Assembly (NCBI GenBank): GCA_029844215.1
Contig: CM056733.1
Location: 12,459,501 to 12,523,500, forward strand
Reading direction: 5' to 3'
Length of the DNA stretch: 64,000 bases
Origin: Przewalskia tangutica
Lineage: Eukaryota; Streptophyta; Magnoliopsida; Solanales; Solanaceae
The translations under genes were made by a program, and so were the position numbers. The notes under the pieces were generated by a model. It saw nothing but the letters and a program-made list of their open reading frames with translations. It was not told the DNA's origin and made no database searches. Shown piece after piece: positions 1-11,645 of this stretch. Position 1 is the stretch's first letter. The number at the start of each line of letters is the position of its first letter.

Positions 1-125
1 TAGTGATATTCGTTGAAGTAAGGTCGCCTAGTAGTGGAGTGTCCATCTTGAAAAATTGCTCCAGGATCTGATATCCATCCATTAGATCTTTTCTCACAAG
101 TTGTTAAGCTACTAAGTGAGACTTT

Positions 126-137
126 GCTCTGATACCA
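126..137 (-). other. Copia primer-binding site (initiator Met tRNA)
   Basis: The plus strand reads GCTCTGATACCA, the reverse complement of TGGTATCAGAGC. It lies two bases inside the LTR end and sets the element's orientation as minus. Confidence 0.8.
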
Positions 138-139
138 AT

Positions 140-1088
140 TGAAAGTGCAAGAGCGGGTGAAGGAGGGGTGAATTGTAATTTTTCTTTTTCCTAGTCGACT
201 GCTAACAAATATAGTGCAGAAATTAAATATTGAATGTAAATGACACCAGATGTTTTATCTTTGGTTGGACTCGATGTGAATCTGTCTGATCCCTTGGAGT
301 TCTGAGGGTGTTTTAAATCTCTTTTGAAAGTAGGTTGGTATAATGATGGTTTGAATGAAGTTCCTAAGTCTACACTTAAACACTCATAATCTTTTGATAT
401 AATGTCTCACCAACTATACTATATGTCTTCTCACTTTTTTGTTTACACTATAAATCACTCAGAATTACAATGTTTGTTAAAAGTAAAGTAGAGAGCTTGC
501 GAAGTTGAGATGAAAGTATGTTGTTCTTCATATTTGGAATCATCATTTATAGTTTGAAAGGATGAACGTTAGGCTCTTGTAGAGATGGAAACTTAAGAGA
601 TTTTATCCTTGGAAAAAAGGAATCATGAATTCTATTTTCCAAGAATAAGGTTAGAGCTCTTTAATGCTGCTTGATCTTGCTTCCTTGTATACTTCATGGT
701 CGAATTTTTAGTGTGTATCTTTCTTAAATGTTTGGTACTTGTTTCCTTTTTGTAATCCACTTGATTGATGCACCAAGATTCTTGGTATTTGTTTCCTTGT
801 TGAATACTACTGATTGATACGCCGAGATCTTTCTTGGAACTTAATTGATTCCTTCCAAATCCTGATTAATTTTCTAGTTGTTATCTCCATTAATAAGTCA
901 TTAATTATTTATTTTATTTGACTTGTGAGGGCTTCTCTTAACTCTAACACTTTGGGCTTTAGTAGTCAGCTGGGCTGGTGGTACTCCCCCTGAGATGGAC
1001 TTGGGCTATACTAGTCAGATGGACTCGGTTTTCCTTGTGAGCTTACCTGCATAAATGAGTTTGTCATCATTAAAATCCAATACTAACA
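140..1088 (-). repeat. 5' LTR of the left-edge Copia element
   Basis: On the minus strand the LTR runs from TGTTAGTATTGG to CACTTTCA, so it has the TG...CA ends. It is 949 bp long. The inner end is fixed by the adjacent primer-binding site. The outer end is inferred from the TG dinucleotide and from where Gypsy integrase coding resumes. Confidence 0.7.
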
Positions 1089-1094
1089 CTTTCC

Positions 1095-1797
1095 TTCTGT
1101 AGACAGACAGACAGGACGAGCGCACTATTCAGATGCTACGAGCTTGTGTCTTGGACTATAAAGGGAGTTGGGAGGATCACTTGTTGTTTATTGAGTTTTC
1201 CTATAATAACAGTTATCTTTCCAATATTAAGATGGATCTATATGAAGCTCTATATGGACAAAAGTGTAGATCTCTTATCGGCTGATTTAAAGTGGGAGAA
1301 ACAAAGCTATTGGGACCAGATTTGGTACAACACGTAGTGGAAAAGGTAAAGTTAATTCAAGAACGATTATTGTCCACCCAAAGTCAGCAGAAGTCTTATT
1401 CATATAATTAACATCGAGACCTAGAGTTTGCTATTGAACATTGGGTATTTTTGAAGGTATCACTTATGAAAGGTGTGATGAAGATTGACATGCAAGGCAA
1501 GCCTACCTCCAGATACGGCGAACCATATAAAATTGTCCAAAGAGTCGACCAGGTGGCCTTATTCATACCTAGTGTTTCATGTATCAATGCTTCGGAAATA
1601 CATATGAGATACCTCTCCTATTAATCCTATAGAAGATGTCCAAATTACAAAATACTTATTGTACGAGGAGATTCCTGTTGCTAACCTAGATTGTCGGGTC
1701 CGCACGCTACAAACCAAAGAAGTGGCCTATGTTAAAGTACTATGGAGGAACAATAATGTGGGAGGTTGCGGAGAATATGAATTCCAAATACCCTAAT
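1095..1797 (+). pseudogene. Gypsy integrase C-terminal part and tail, decayed
   Basis: The plus-strand translation across frames gives a Gypsy integrase C-terminal half. It has an 'ERTIQMLRAC' block, then 'FSYNNSYLSNIKMDLYEALYGQKCRS', 'KLLGPDLVQ', 'KVKLIQERLLS' and 'WVFLKVSLMKGVMK'. These match the GPF/GLL-type tail before the chromodomain in chromovirus-type Gypsy elements. The end region resembles the 'VKVLWRN' chromodomain-like tail. In-frame stops and shifts, for example near 1285 and 1410, make it non-functional. The 5' side is cut off exactly where the minus-strand Copia LTR ends. It belongs to the same element as the LTR at 2185-4342. Confidence 0.8.
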
Positions 1798-2172
1798 TTG
1801 TTTTAGACTATATGTTTATATTGACACTCGTGCGATAAGATTTCCTTATTCCTATCTTATCTGTAAAACTTATATTATATGTCTTATATAGGTGATATTA
1901 TTGATGCAGATATGACAAATGCAGCCTAGAGTTTGACATTTGACAGTTGGGGTGAGTTATGGAAAACTTTTATTGATTTGTGGATATATAAGCAGTCGTG
2001 TGAGACCAGTAGTAATGTGTTATGCTATTGTGTGGCTCTGTGTGGAATTGGAGATAGTTTGTGGCTGTTTTATAGGTTTTGGATAGTCATGTTTACAAAG
2101 GAAACTCTGTCAAAAATTTTAAGAATCCTAAGAGTTAAGATTTTACCTCAACATTCGAGGACGAATATTCTT
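1798..2172 (+). other. Gypsy 3' untranslated spacer
   Basis: No gene is supported here. It lies between the integrase tail and the polypurine tract. Near 2150 it carries the 'CATTCGAGGACGAAT' block that usually precedes the 3' LTR in plant Gypsy elements. Confidence 0.55.
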
Positions 2173-2184
2173 AAGGGGAAAGGA
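2173..2184 (+). other. Gypsy polypurine tract
   Basis: AAGGGGAAAGGA lies directly before the LTR start TGTTACACC. This is the expected plus-strand primer site at the 3' LTR. Confidence 0.7.
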
Positions 2185-4342
2185 TGTTACACCTCATTTT
2201 TTTGTGCGTCGTCGCTACCGTAATGTTAGCTGACATAGGCTCAGAGATGGTAAGATCACTCCAAGAGAGTAATAAGGGTTTATACATATGTTGAGTAAGT
2301 TTTGGGAAGGTTTGAGGCTTATCGGATCAATGGAAGTAAATTTCGACAAAAAGTTCGATAATGCGTCACCTCTCGGAGTACTTCGTGAATCGCAGAGCAC
2401 AACCTGTGACTCGCAGGAAGTGTCTGTGAGACACAGAGTGAAATCAAGGCTTGCATGAGATTCTTGGGGCACATAACATGTCCTGCGACATATCTTGCGA
2501 GACACAAGAAGGTCATGCGAGTCGCAGGATGCCGCGAGATATATTGGTGCCAATTTTTCTCTTCTCCTATAAATAGACCTAATTTTCCAAAGACCTCATT
2601 TATTTCATTTCTACAACTCTAAATAATGCATGTACTATCTCTACGAGTTTTTACATGAACTAAGGTGAAATCAAAGGAAAACTACGCAAATTTGACTTAA
2701 GGAATCCCGTGTTTATCGTATAATCATCTTTCTCCTTGTTGTATCAATTCTTGGAGGTGAAGTAACCTTGAATTTGGAAGACTCTGGTGTAAAAGGTAAT
2801 TTTCTTCTTTCTCTTAGAGTTATACAAGGAGTTGGAATGCGATTATTGAAGAATTCTTATAGGACAAGTTCTTTTGCACCGTAAGAACTATGTATGTTGT
2901 TGTTGGGATATTTTATGTGATTTAAGAGTATAGTATGAAGTTGTTGATTGAGATGTGGAGATAGAGGAGAATAGTAAGGAAGGTTGTTGTGTTGATATAT
3001 GTATAGATTAAGCTATAGAAGATCGCCTAAACTCTATGCACGCAAAGTATTTGATGAAATGGTTGAATGAGTTTTCTTACAAGTTATGAATTCTTTATTG
3101 ATACAAATCGTCCGTATAATGTAGATAATTGCTCATAGAACGTCTGAAGTCTCGGGGGAATTCATATAAGCTAAGGTGACAATGTATGTAAGGCTTATGT
3201 TCCTTTCCTTTCAGCATGATCTTATAAAACACATCACAAGTTGCATGTGCTTAAAGCAATTCCCATTCTTGATGTTGAAAGTATGTTCATTCTTGTTTTG
3301 AAATATTATATGAATCTTATATGTCCCTTGTTGGGATTACATTCTGCACCTTATGATACTCCTTGTGATGTGATTAATTGTGAGACTCTTGTTGGATTAT
3401 AACGATAGTTGTACATGATTTCATAACAATAGGCAGGGGTTAACGACCTTAGGTCACTCCGCCTTGTTCATATTATTATTCTGATGTCTTTCATATATTT
3501 GATATATATGTATCTATTTTCTATCGAGCCACACTATAGTCGATTGGGTATGATACTTATACGTGCACACCACTACAGTAGAGTATGATATTACCAAGTC
3601 CTATTATGGACGGGTATGATATGATGAGATTCACGTTACATAGAGGCTCGATATGATATTATATGGCCCCTTATAGTGGTCCGATTTTACTATTATGCAT
3701 ATGTTCATGTTTATGTCAATTATACGCCATCAACAATAGTTTTGAGTTCCAAGTAAACCTCTCTACCCATTTCCTTGTATTACATTCTTTGCTTATATGA
3801 TTTACATGCCTTATATATTCAATACATTTTTTCGTACTGACATTCCTTTATTGGGGCACTACGTTTCATGCCCGCAAGTGCAAATAGACAGTCGGACGCA
3901 CCTCCTTACTAGTTTATCTGGTTCAACGGTTGGTTGTAAGATTTCACTTTCCTGAAGTTGTTGGACAGAGTCGGTAGGCACTATTACTTATGTTTATAGC
4001 TATTTTGGATATGGCGTGCCCCTGTCCCGACCTGATGACATGTTTTAGTACTTGTAGAGGCTTGTAGACTAGAGATTATTATATATTTATTTTATATGGC
4101 TTTTACGACCTCCTTGTCAGCTGTTAGTATACTTGTTATGGCCTTGTCGAACCTTTGATATATGTACATATTGGTTTAGGTGTCACTTTTATAGGTTGTT
4201 ATATTCAGGCCTTCTGTATTATTATCTTCCGAGTCCTTGTCAGCCCAAACAGTTAGATGTTCAGGTTATGATATTCAGGTGGTACGCTCGGGCCGACAAG
4301 ACGTCGAGTGCCGACTACACCCCCCAAGGTTAGGGTGTGACA
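2185..4342 (+). repeat. 3' LTR of the decayed Gypsy element
   Basis: The LTR starts TGTTACACC and ends GGTGTGACA, so the termini form a near-perfect inverted repeat. It is 2158 bp long and follows a polypurine tract. A TATAAATAG box lies at 2568-2576. The part upstream of it (about 2390-2545) is an array of short GTCGCAGGA-like and GCGAGA-like blocks. No matching 5' LTR is in the window. Confidence 0.8.
2568..2576 (+). promoter_or_regulatory. Putative TATA box in Gypsy LTR
   Basis: TATAAATAG follows a pyrimidine-rich run about 385 bases into the LTR. Position and sequence fit an LTR core promoter. No transcript start can be seen. Confidence 0.5.
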
Positions 4343-4470
4343 ATATCCCTCATTGATGGAGCATATTGAAAGCATGAGTTTACATACCGACAATGTCATT
4401 CTCAAGTAAAGAAAAGAGTCATATAAGTTATTAAAGGCCAAATGCCACTATTACTATAATATATTATACA
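4343..4470. other. Unassigned sequence between two LTRs
   Basis: I recognise no gene or element here. It is AT-rich, with a short minus-strand open stretch that shows no family motif. Confidence 0.3.
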
Positions 4471-5323
4471 CACCACTGAACTAACATCAGTTGGGCAGTT
4501 ATATATGCGCACACACACCCAGACTATAACTGGAAGGCAGTAATATGTATACAAATACCCCGTGCTAAAACCGGAAGGTAGATTATATAGTATAGTATAT
4601 GTACATGAGTCTTAGAGTAGTTTCAGAGTTTTATATTTTGCCCTGAGTGGCATATAAGTTATCATGTCATCAGGTTACTTCTCATATCCTACCTTACAAT
4701 TTATACTTTCATATTATTATTCATGTGTTTACATACCGATACATTTGATTCATACTGGCATCCATTTTGTCGGAGGTGTTGTATTTCATGCTGTAGGTTT
4801 AGATAGAAGCCTAGATAGATCTCCCCAGTAGGAGTCGTTGAGTTCAACCATCAATTGGTACGCTCTGCTTCTTTCGGAGATTCCTGGTCAGGTGTTGTAG
4901 TATGTCATATGCATATATATGTAGATAATAGGTAGGTCGAAGCCTTGTCCCAATCATATAACAGTTCAGTTACTCGTAGAGGCTCGTAGACTTAGTCAGT
5001 CTGTTTAGTAGTAATGTATGGTCTTGCCAGCCTGTTTATTATTTTGTTAACTTATGCTACGGCCTTGCCGATGTTGCTTATATGTATATGTGTTTTGAGT
5101 TGATCTTCCCCCATTATATTTTAGAGGTTTGGATCTCATCCCGGTTTACAGATTATGGCCTTGTCGGGCCCTCTATTGTGTTGATAGTGTTATTGTTTGA
5201 TTACATTCCAGTACTGCCTTGCTGGCCGCAGATCTATGCGTACAAAAGTCTTGATTTCCGATGGTATGTTCAGGAAAGTGATGCACTGAATGCCGACCAC
5301 ACCCCACAATTTTGGGTGTGACA
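4471..5323 (+). repeat. Truncated Gypsy LTR, 3' part
   Basis: The segment ends GGGTGTGACA, preceded by 'GCCGACCACACCCCACAATTTTGGGTG'-like sequence. The layout matches the end of the LTR at 2185-4342. The preceding 'GGCCTTG(C/T)CGG' phrases also occur in that LTR. No TGTTACACC start is visible, so the left end is approximate and the copy is truncated. Confidence 0.55.
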
Positions 5324-5547
5324 AAGAGACATTGACACTACAAGGAAATCTCCATTCGCATGGGAAACAATTTATTTTCCAAAAGTTGCAGGTGGCTTGT
5401 GCTAGATGTACTAAGATGGAATAAAGCAGCTATTTCTAAGCTCTTTGAAATGTAAGCAATAAAAAAAATTATGAGTACTATGGATCCATGAGTACTATGG
5501 GAAGAACGGGTTGTCATGGAAGAATATCCCAAAACAGACTTCGTGGA
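5324..5547 (+). pseudogene. zf-RVT (LINE-type RT C-terminal) pseudogene, segment 1
   Basis: Across frames the plus strand encodes phrases typical of the region before the zf-RVT domain of plant non-LTR reverse transcriptases. These include 'FPKVAGGL', 'LDVLRWNKAAISKLFEM' and 'WKNIPKQTSW'. Several stops and shifts break it. It stops at a 5-bp target duplication (GTGGA) and continues after a solo LTR (8635-8668) and again after a Copia element (15237-15975). It was therefore one locus before two later insertions. The 5' half of the LINE is not present upstream. Confidence 0.7.
5543..5547. repeat. Target site duplication GTGGA, left copy
   Basis: GTGGA directly precedes TGTTACACCCC. The same five bases follow the LTR end at 8630-8634. 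Confidence 0.85.
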
Positions 5548-5835
5548 TGTTACACCCCGGAATTTCAGGTCGTGTATTGGGAACGTAAGAAGGGAAATAA
5601 GAATTGAAATTGGAAAGATAAGTTGACAGAATGTTTGGACAGTTTTGGGTCAACTTTGGAGCGGTATAGCTCCTAGTTCATTAGGAGTTTTTAGGTGCTT
5701 CAATAGCCCAGTATGAAGTTCGTTGAGTCTAGTTTCCAACGCAACAAACCGCTCGTCGATAGGACATCAGAGTAGAAAGATATGGAAGGTACAAGTTCAG
5801 TGGGCAGACGAACAGGAGAGCGTTTTCAGCCAGGG

Positions 5836-5976
5836 GCCACAGTGCCACGGCGCCGGGTGTAGGGCCGCGGCGCCGGATGGACGGATGTGGTCTGGAGTTG
5901 CAGCGTCGCGGCGCCGGCTGCAGGGCCGCGACGCCAAAAGTGTTGTAGTGTTCAGAAGTTTCAGCGCCGCGGCGGG
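5836..5976 (+). repeat. GC-rich GCGCCGCGGCGCC-type array in solo LTR
   Basis: The palindromic core G(C)GCCGCGGCGCC and near variants occur about five times in 140 bases, spaced by 25-35 bases, in otherwise AT-rich sequence. Similar cores occur in the unrelated Copia LTRs at 9155-9305 and 14838-14975. Confidence 0.7.
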
Positions 5977-7663
5977 AAATTTCGCGGGAACAGGGGAAAA
6001 ATCAGAAGATATTTTGTTAAAAGTTTGTGGGAGGGTAACAAGTGTCCCTCCCATTTGTTTGACTGAGAGGAAGTCTATTTTATTGACCAAGTCTTCAAGA
6101 CTTGGTTATTTTAACAAAGAACCCTTCTCTCTAAAATATTTTCCTCTCCCTTCTCTCAAAAACATTTTTTCTCCCTTCTCTCTAGAAATTTCAAGGGAAA
6201 ACCAAGGCCTAGTAAAATTATGGGAAAAGACGACAAGAAGGAGTTATGTTGGCAACTTGTAGAGGGTTCGTGTGGGTGATTTTAGCGTGAAGAAGATTTC
6301 GGAAAAATGGCTTATTGAGGTAACACCTTCACCTTCTCATGTAATTGAAAATTACAAATTATAGTATTTGAGAAATGAGCATGTGGTTTGAATATTGTAA
6401 TCAATTCGGTTGTTAGCAAAAAAAAATCGTTGCATGTTGTATTAGAAGGGTATATCGTTGTTAAAATTGGTTAAGACTTATTGCATGTTGAATTAACAAG
6501 TTGAATTGAAAGGATTTGAAAAGGGTTGATATGTGGGCATGTTTTAGCCAAGAAGTTGCCTTAAACTAGTTGGATTGTTGGGCCTTAAAAGTGGTGTTTG
6601 GATATTGAATTCGAGCCTTGAAAAAGGTGGTAAAGTACGTAGAAACAAAGGAAGTGCTGTCCAAATTTCCGTAGAATAAGGGACTTTACAATTAGAATAT
6701 TCTACGTTAAAGCTAGAAGCTAATAGACGTATTATGGCCATTATAGGGTGAAGTACTACGAATAGCGTATTCTATTTGAAGGGTGGAAAAGGCTAGCAAG
6801 GTTATAGTATTTTGGAGCATCTTGCTACTTGTCGATAATCGTCGCGAGGTATGTGATTCTTCCTATTCTCTTGAGCATGATTATTTGTGAAATATATAGT
6901 GCGGTAGACGCACGTGTATTAAATGAGTTTGATTTCCTTTTGTGCCCTTGACTGGATATGAAGTGTAAAGGACTTGATTGTGCTGAAAAGTGGTAAAACC
7001 TTATTCGTTATTAATGGGTACTTGGTTGTTAAAGAATAAGCCCTCTTGGTCTCATAAATGCTTATAGTTGTATTTGGTTGGTTTTAAACATAAAGTGTTA
7101 TAATAGCTTTATGGGAAGTTAGTTATAACGACTTTATGAAAACGAAAGAATGGTTTTATTATTGGCTTTAAAATGGTAACTTGACATTTGTTTTAAAAAG
7201 ATATGAGACTTGATTTCCCCGTTATGAGATTTGGTTTAAAAGTAAGAGACTTGAGAATTTGAAGTTTTGAAACTTATACTAGTTCGAGAAGTGATTTGAT
7301 ATAAAAAAAAAAAAAGGCCTGGCATTGTCTTGATTTGGTATAAAAGGAAGACATGGTATTGTCTTGGTTTATTTGAAAAGGAAGTATGGAAATTGTTTTT
7401 GGTTTACTTAAAATAATAGTTACTCTATTTTGATACCACGGGTGTTAGTATCATGTGACTTTTGTGAAAAAGAAATGGACTTTTTAAAGAAATAAAGTAA
7501 GTAGTACCTTGGGGTTAAAACCCGGATTTTTGGCATAGAATGAAAGTACCTTGAGTGTGAATAACTTGCCTATGTTTGCTTGTGATAGTCTTGGTGTACA
7601 AGTATTGTATCCTTATGCTACCGCGTCTCTCGATGGAGGGCCGGTCATGTTATTCTCAATCAT

Positions 7664-7995
7664 GTTGGACATACTGACACGTTGGGTGGCCCACGGGTAT
7701 GCTTCCACTAGGAGTGTTATCTTGTTATTTTCTTGGACATACTGACACGTTGGGTGGCCCACGGGTATGTTTACACTATGAGTGTTATCTTTTTATTTCC
7801 TTTGGACATACTGATACGTTGGGGGGCCCGCAGGTATGCTTCCACTAGGAGTGTTATCTTGTTATTTTCTTTGGACATACTGACACGTTGGGTGGCCCAC
7901 GGGTATGCTTCCACTATGAGTGTTATCTTGGTATTTCCTTTGGACATACTGATACGATGGATGGTCCACGGGTATGCGTCCATTAGGATGGTTCC
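7664..7995 (+). repeat. Minisatellite, about 69-bp unit, nearly five copies
   Basis: Units start at about 7664, 7733, 7804, 7873 and 7942 with 'TTGGACATACTGA(C/T)ACG'. They continue 'GGTGGCCCACGGGTATGC' and 'GAGTGTTATCTTG'. The unit length keeps frames open on both strands, which explains the repetitive open frames here. It lies within the solo LTR. Confidence 0.85.
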
Positions 7996-8629
7996 ATGAC
8001 CATGCTTATACTGAGGTAAGATGCCGGAGCATGCGACCATTGTGCGGGTTAAATTCCCGGGTTATATTTGAGTGATGACTTTACGGGTGTGAGTCCCTGA
8101 CTTGACTACTAATATATATTGTGTACTGTAGTTTGGTTATCACACATGTCTCCTGTTCTATATAGACTGTTATGATTTCATTCTGATATTTCGATTTCAC
8201 ATACTTAGTACTGTTATCGACCTCCTTGAGTGTGTTCATCTGCATGAGTAGAACACCGGTTGTTGATCCTCGCTCATAGGATTACAGTTCAGCGTTTTGG
8301 GAAGCTCCGTTTCTCCGGAGGCTTATCTTTTGGTACGTGTCCCTGAGATTGTAGGTTCTTGTACATTCCGGGGTATGACGGGGCCCTGTCCCGTCATAGT
8401 TGTTATAAAGACTCTTAGAGATCTGTAGTACTATTGTGGGAAAGGGTTGTAAAGGATGTAACTGTTCGGTTGTATATATATGCGGACAGGTGACCGTTTT
8501 GGTTAGCCTGTTTTATATTTCATTGTTTCATATCTGTAAGTTTTTTTTCCGCTGATTTTTCTCTGATGTTTTATCACTAGGGTGCCCGGGGTAAGGCACC
8601 AGTCGCGGGCCCGAGGTCGGGTCGTGACA

Positions 8630-8634
8630 GTGGA
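8630..8634. repeat. Target site duplication GTGGA, right copy
   Basis: GTGGA follows the LTR end and matches 5543-5547. Confidence 0.85.
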
Positions 8635-8668
8635 TTACTAAGGAAAATACTCAATGTTAAGCAATATG
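8635..8668 (+). pseudogene. zf-RVT pseudogene, segment 2
   Basis: These 34 bases lie between the solo-LTR duplication and the Copia LTR. Joined to the flanking segments they read through the usual 'SW..K.I...KQYV..' stretch of this family. They end with ATATG, the Copia target duplication (8664-8668). Confidence 0.6.
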
Positions 8669-9577
8669 TGTTGTAAAAATATTGGGTGTGAACAGGGTCG
8701 GAAGAACTGAAGGGATAGACAAAAGAAAGCTAAGTGCAATGTTTGTCGAGTCGAGTGTTAACACTCTTTCCTTAAGGCAAAATTACCCCTTTATATAATG
8801 GCTTACGGTAGATGGGTAATAGCCTCCCAAGATAAAATGACAATACTTTCTCAAGCACGAGTCAAATACTTGAGAATCCTTGTAGAAGAAACAGGAACTC
8901 TTGATTGCTAGAATTAGAAGAAAGGCTCTCAACAATTTTTAGATTTTGTATTGTGAATGGATGATCTAAAATCTGAAATTGAGACTCCTATTTATAGTTG
9001 CAAAATGGTGATCCACATGCCATGTGAATACTTTAAATGGGGTACATTGATCTCTTCAAAAGTCACCTAGTTCATGCCAAAAGTTGGCTGAACTTTGACC
9101 TTTTCAAGGAGTGTACATTCAGAAAAAACTCTCTGAATTTTCGTTCACTGTACCGTCAGCGCTGCGACCCTTAACTGGAGGCGCCGTGACGCTAATTCGA
9201 CAAAAAATATTCTCGAGTCACTGGAAATTTGCACCGCTGCTCCTGACCGAAGCATCGCGACGCTTGCCCGTCATGGCTCGGCGCTGCGGCCATGTTATGG
9301 CGCCATGACTCTTCCCCATTTTCTGTATTTTGAACTTTTCTTCTTTACTTATACCGTCGTGGGAGACACATTAATTTGACCAATTAAACGTCCATCCTTA
9401 CCTAACTTAAAAACACTTTAACTTGTGTACCAACATCTCTTTCACTATGTGAAATTTAGCTAGACGTGGTACTATGTATGCACGTGTGTGGAAATCATAT
9501 TTCTGATATGCAGGGCCCCATTTGTTCAAGTCATTAAGAACGGGATAAACTCAATCCACTAGGTAAATTTTCCAACA
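8669..9577 (-). repeat. 3' LTR of the 6.56-kb Copia
   Basis: On the plus strand it starts TGTTGTAAAAAT and ends TTTTCCAACA. It is 909 bp. A TATA-like box (CTATAAATAGGA on minus) lies at 8987-8998. It carries a GC-rich GCGCCG array at 9155-9305. It follows the polypurine tract on the minus strand. Confidence 0.88.
9155..9305 (-). repeat. GC-rich array in Copia 3' LTR
   Basis: Several GCGC(C/T)GCG(A/G)C-type blocks are spaced through 150 bases. The other LTR has the matching array (14838-14975), with a deletion of about 24 bases between blocks. Confidence 0.6.
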
Positions 9578-9588
9578 ATCCCCTCTTG
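9578..9588 (-). other. Copia polypurine tract
   Basis: The minus strand reads AAGAGGGGAT next to the LTR start TGTTGG. Confidence 0.65.
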
Positions 9589-10239
9589 AAAGAGGTATTG
9601 GTGCACGCGGAGTGCCAACCATTAGCAATCTAGTAGCGGAAGTATATTGCATCGGAATAGGTAGCCCGTAGCTTTGAACCTTTCCTAGTCAACTATCATT
9701 GGACATATTTACTGAGCGGTGAACGTGATGTCTTGAATCGTCAGTGTTTAGTATATACCAAGACAATGATAGAGACACAAATAAATATCCAATCCTTCGT
9801 TTCTTCTTATTATTTTGTCCATTTGTGGTCGTGGACACACTTGGATTCTTAAGTGCGTACAACTGAGGCGACATGTCCTCGCACTTAAATAGGTGACCTC
9901 CTACAATATACCCTGCAGTACCCCACTGTGTCAGTGTTAAGAGCCATTAAAAGTATCATTATCTCAACCTCGACTCTCGAGTGTTATGTTGAGAATTTGA
10001 CACTTAACCTGTACCCACCATGCATATAGAACTTTAATGTCTATCGCGGGAAGGCTTTGGATACATAAGGAACCAATATCTGAAGTGCTCTTGTTTTTCT
10101 ATAAGCGCTCAACTGGACCTTTACAGCTTAGTTTTTCCATTGAACCAAATTTCTGGGATCTCCAGTCAGTATGGTTGGGTTACCACCGTATCGGTCCTTA
10201 TTGCTTGGGTTTTAAGCCCATTCCCCTAGACAGACAAAC

Positions 10240-10720
10240 CATCTGATCATTGGGTAATCCCTTAGCAAAGGGTCATCTATATTCTCCTTTGATTTTATGT
10301 AATCGATGGAGATAATACCCGTGGAGATCAATTGCCTAACGGTCTTATGTCTCCGACGTATGTGCCGAGATTTGCCATTCTATATGCTACTTCGTGCCTT
10401 TCCTAATGCCGACTGACTATCGCAGTGGATCATCATCGAAGGTACGTGTTTATTCTAGCAAGGGATATCCTCCAAGAAGTCATGAAGCCACTCAACTTCT
10501 TCACCTGCTATGTCTAAAATGATGAACTCTGATTCCATAGTAGATCGGACGATGAAAGTTTGTTTGGAGGACTTCCAAGACACAACCCCACCACCAATTA
10601 TAAACACATACCCACTGGTGGACTTGGTGTTCTTTATATCGGATATCCAGTTTGCATCATTGTACCCCTATAGTACAACTGGATACCTCGAGTAGTGCAA
10701 TTCATATGACATTGTATATT
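10240..10720 (-). pseudogene. Copia RNase H domain, decayed
   Basis: The minus strand encodes a Copia-type RNase H. It has a 'DANW' box with 'KSTSGYVF', then 'VSWKSSKQ', 'STMESEFI' and 'HCDSQSALGKA', carrying the expected acidic residues. Stops interrupt it, for example after 'DFLEDIPC'. RNase H removes the RNA strand of the cDNA hybrid in the virus-like particle. It follows the RT, in Copia order. Confidence 0.75.
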
Positions 10721-11633
10721 TCAAATACCGAAGTATTTGATTAAGCGCTTTCCAATGGTCATGTCCGTGATTGCGTGTAATCCTCGCCAATTTATTGACG
10801 GCATAAACGATATCAGGTCGGTACAGTTTGTTACATACATCAAACTGCCGATTATCTGCGTATATCGCTCCTGGAGCACGGGTGCACCATGATTCTTATT
10901 AATGCTTTGATTCATATCCATTGGTGACCTTAAAGGCGGACAGTCAAACGTCTCAAACTTTCTCTAGACATTCTCTATGTAATGAGACTGAGACAGCACT
11001 AGTCCGTCATATGACTTAGAAATCTTAATTCCTAAGATGACATCTGCGATACCCATGTCTTTCATGTCAAAACATTGTTTTAACATGTTATTTATTTCCA
11101 GGATCAAGGCTCGACTACTACTTGTGATTAACATGTCGTCTATGTATAGGCAGATCATGACGAGGAAGTCACAGTTTCCTTTCATGTAGACACACGTATC
11201 ACACTCGTTAATGGAGAAAACTTTGACAGTAGTGTACTATCAAATTTTTCATGCCATTGTTTTGGAGCTTGTTTCAGCCCATACAGAGATTTGATAAGTC
11301 TGCAGACTTTCTTCTCCTCTCCTGGAACTACATACCCCTCGGGTTGTTCCATGTATATTTCTTCTTCCAAATCACCATTTAGGAAGGCTGTCTTATCATC
11401 CATTTGATGGATTTCAAAGTCATGCAGTACGCAATGACAATGAACACCCTTATGGAAGTCATTCTCGATACTGGGGAGTACGTGCCGAAGTAATCAAGGC
11501 CTTCGGTTTGTCGGTATTCTTTGGCTACCAACCTAGCCTTGTACTTGTCTATAGATCCATTAGCTTTGTACTTACGCTTAAGTACCCACTTACAACCTAA
11601 TGGTTTATTTCTCGGGGGAAGATCAACCAACAC
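10721..11633 (-). pseudogene. Copia reverse transcriptase, frameshifted
   Basis: Three minus-strand open pieces (11633-11379, 11403-11182, 11185-10964) and a fourth (10921-10721) build a Copia RT. Visible blocks include 'CKWVLKRKYKANGSIDKYKARLVAK', the 'DDKTAFLNGDLEEEIYMEQPEGY' box, 'SLYGLKQAPKQWHEKF' and the active-site 'YIDDML'. The catalytic aspartates are present but frames change near 11400 and 11200. The domain copies element RNA into DNA. It is inactive as read. Confidence 0.88.
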
Positions 11634-11645
11634 CCAGGTGTGATT

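Larger units (their letters stand above)
1..1088 (-). mobile_element. Copia-type LTR retrotransposon, 5' end only, leaving the window on the left
   Basis: Read on the minus strand, this is an LTR (1088 to 140), a two-base spacer, a primer-binding site (137 to 126, TGGTATCAGAGC) and about 125 bases of untranslated leader. The primer-binding site matches the 3' end of plant initiator methionine tRNA, the usual primer of plant Copia elements. The rest of the element lies left of the window. The element interrupts the integrase of a plus-strand Gypsy whose remaining sequence resumes right after 1088, so it is the younger insertion. Neither the second LTR nor the target duplication can be checked here. 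Confidence 0.75.
5548..8629 (+). repeat. Solo LTR of a Gypsy element, 3.08 kb
   Basis: The LTR begins TGTTACACCCCG and ends GGGTCGTGACA, and is bounded by perfect GTGGA target duplications. No internal region, primer-binding site or second LTR is present. It therefore looks like a solo LTR left by recombination between the two LTRs of one insertion. Inside are a GC-rich array (5836-5976), an A-run near 7302 and a 69-bp minisatellite (7664-7995). The LTR interrupts the zf-RVT pseudogene. Longer open frames inside it, such as 5723-6262, match no protein family. Confidence 0.88.

Noticed and set aside
126..137. tRNA gene fragments at TGGTATCAGAG sites
   Set aside because: These are primer-binding sites next to LTR ends (also 40460, 53753, 57738). 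No cloverleaf sequence surrounds them.
5723..6262. 179-codon plus-strand open frame in the solo LTR
   Set aside because: It crosses the GC-rich array and has no family motif. It lies wholly within the LTR defined by GTGGA duplications.
7664..7995. CRISPR-like regular repeat
   Set aside because: The 69-bp units are directly adjacent without unique spacers, and the DNA is plant retrotransposon. It is a minisatellite.
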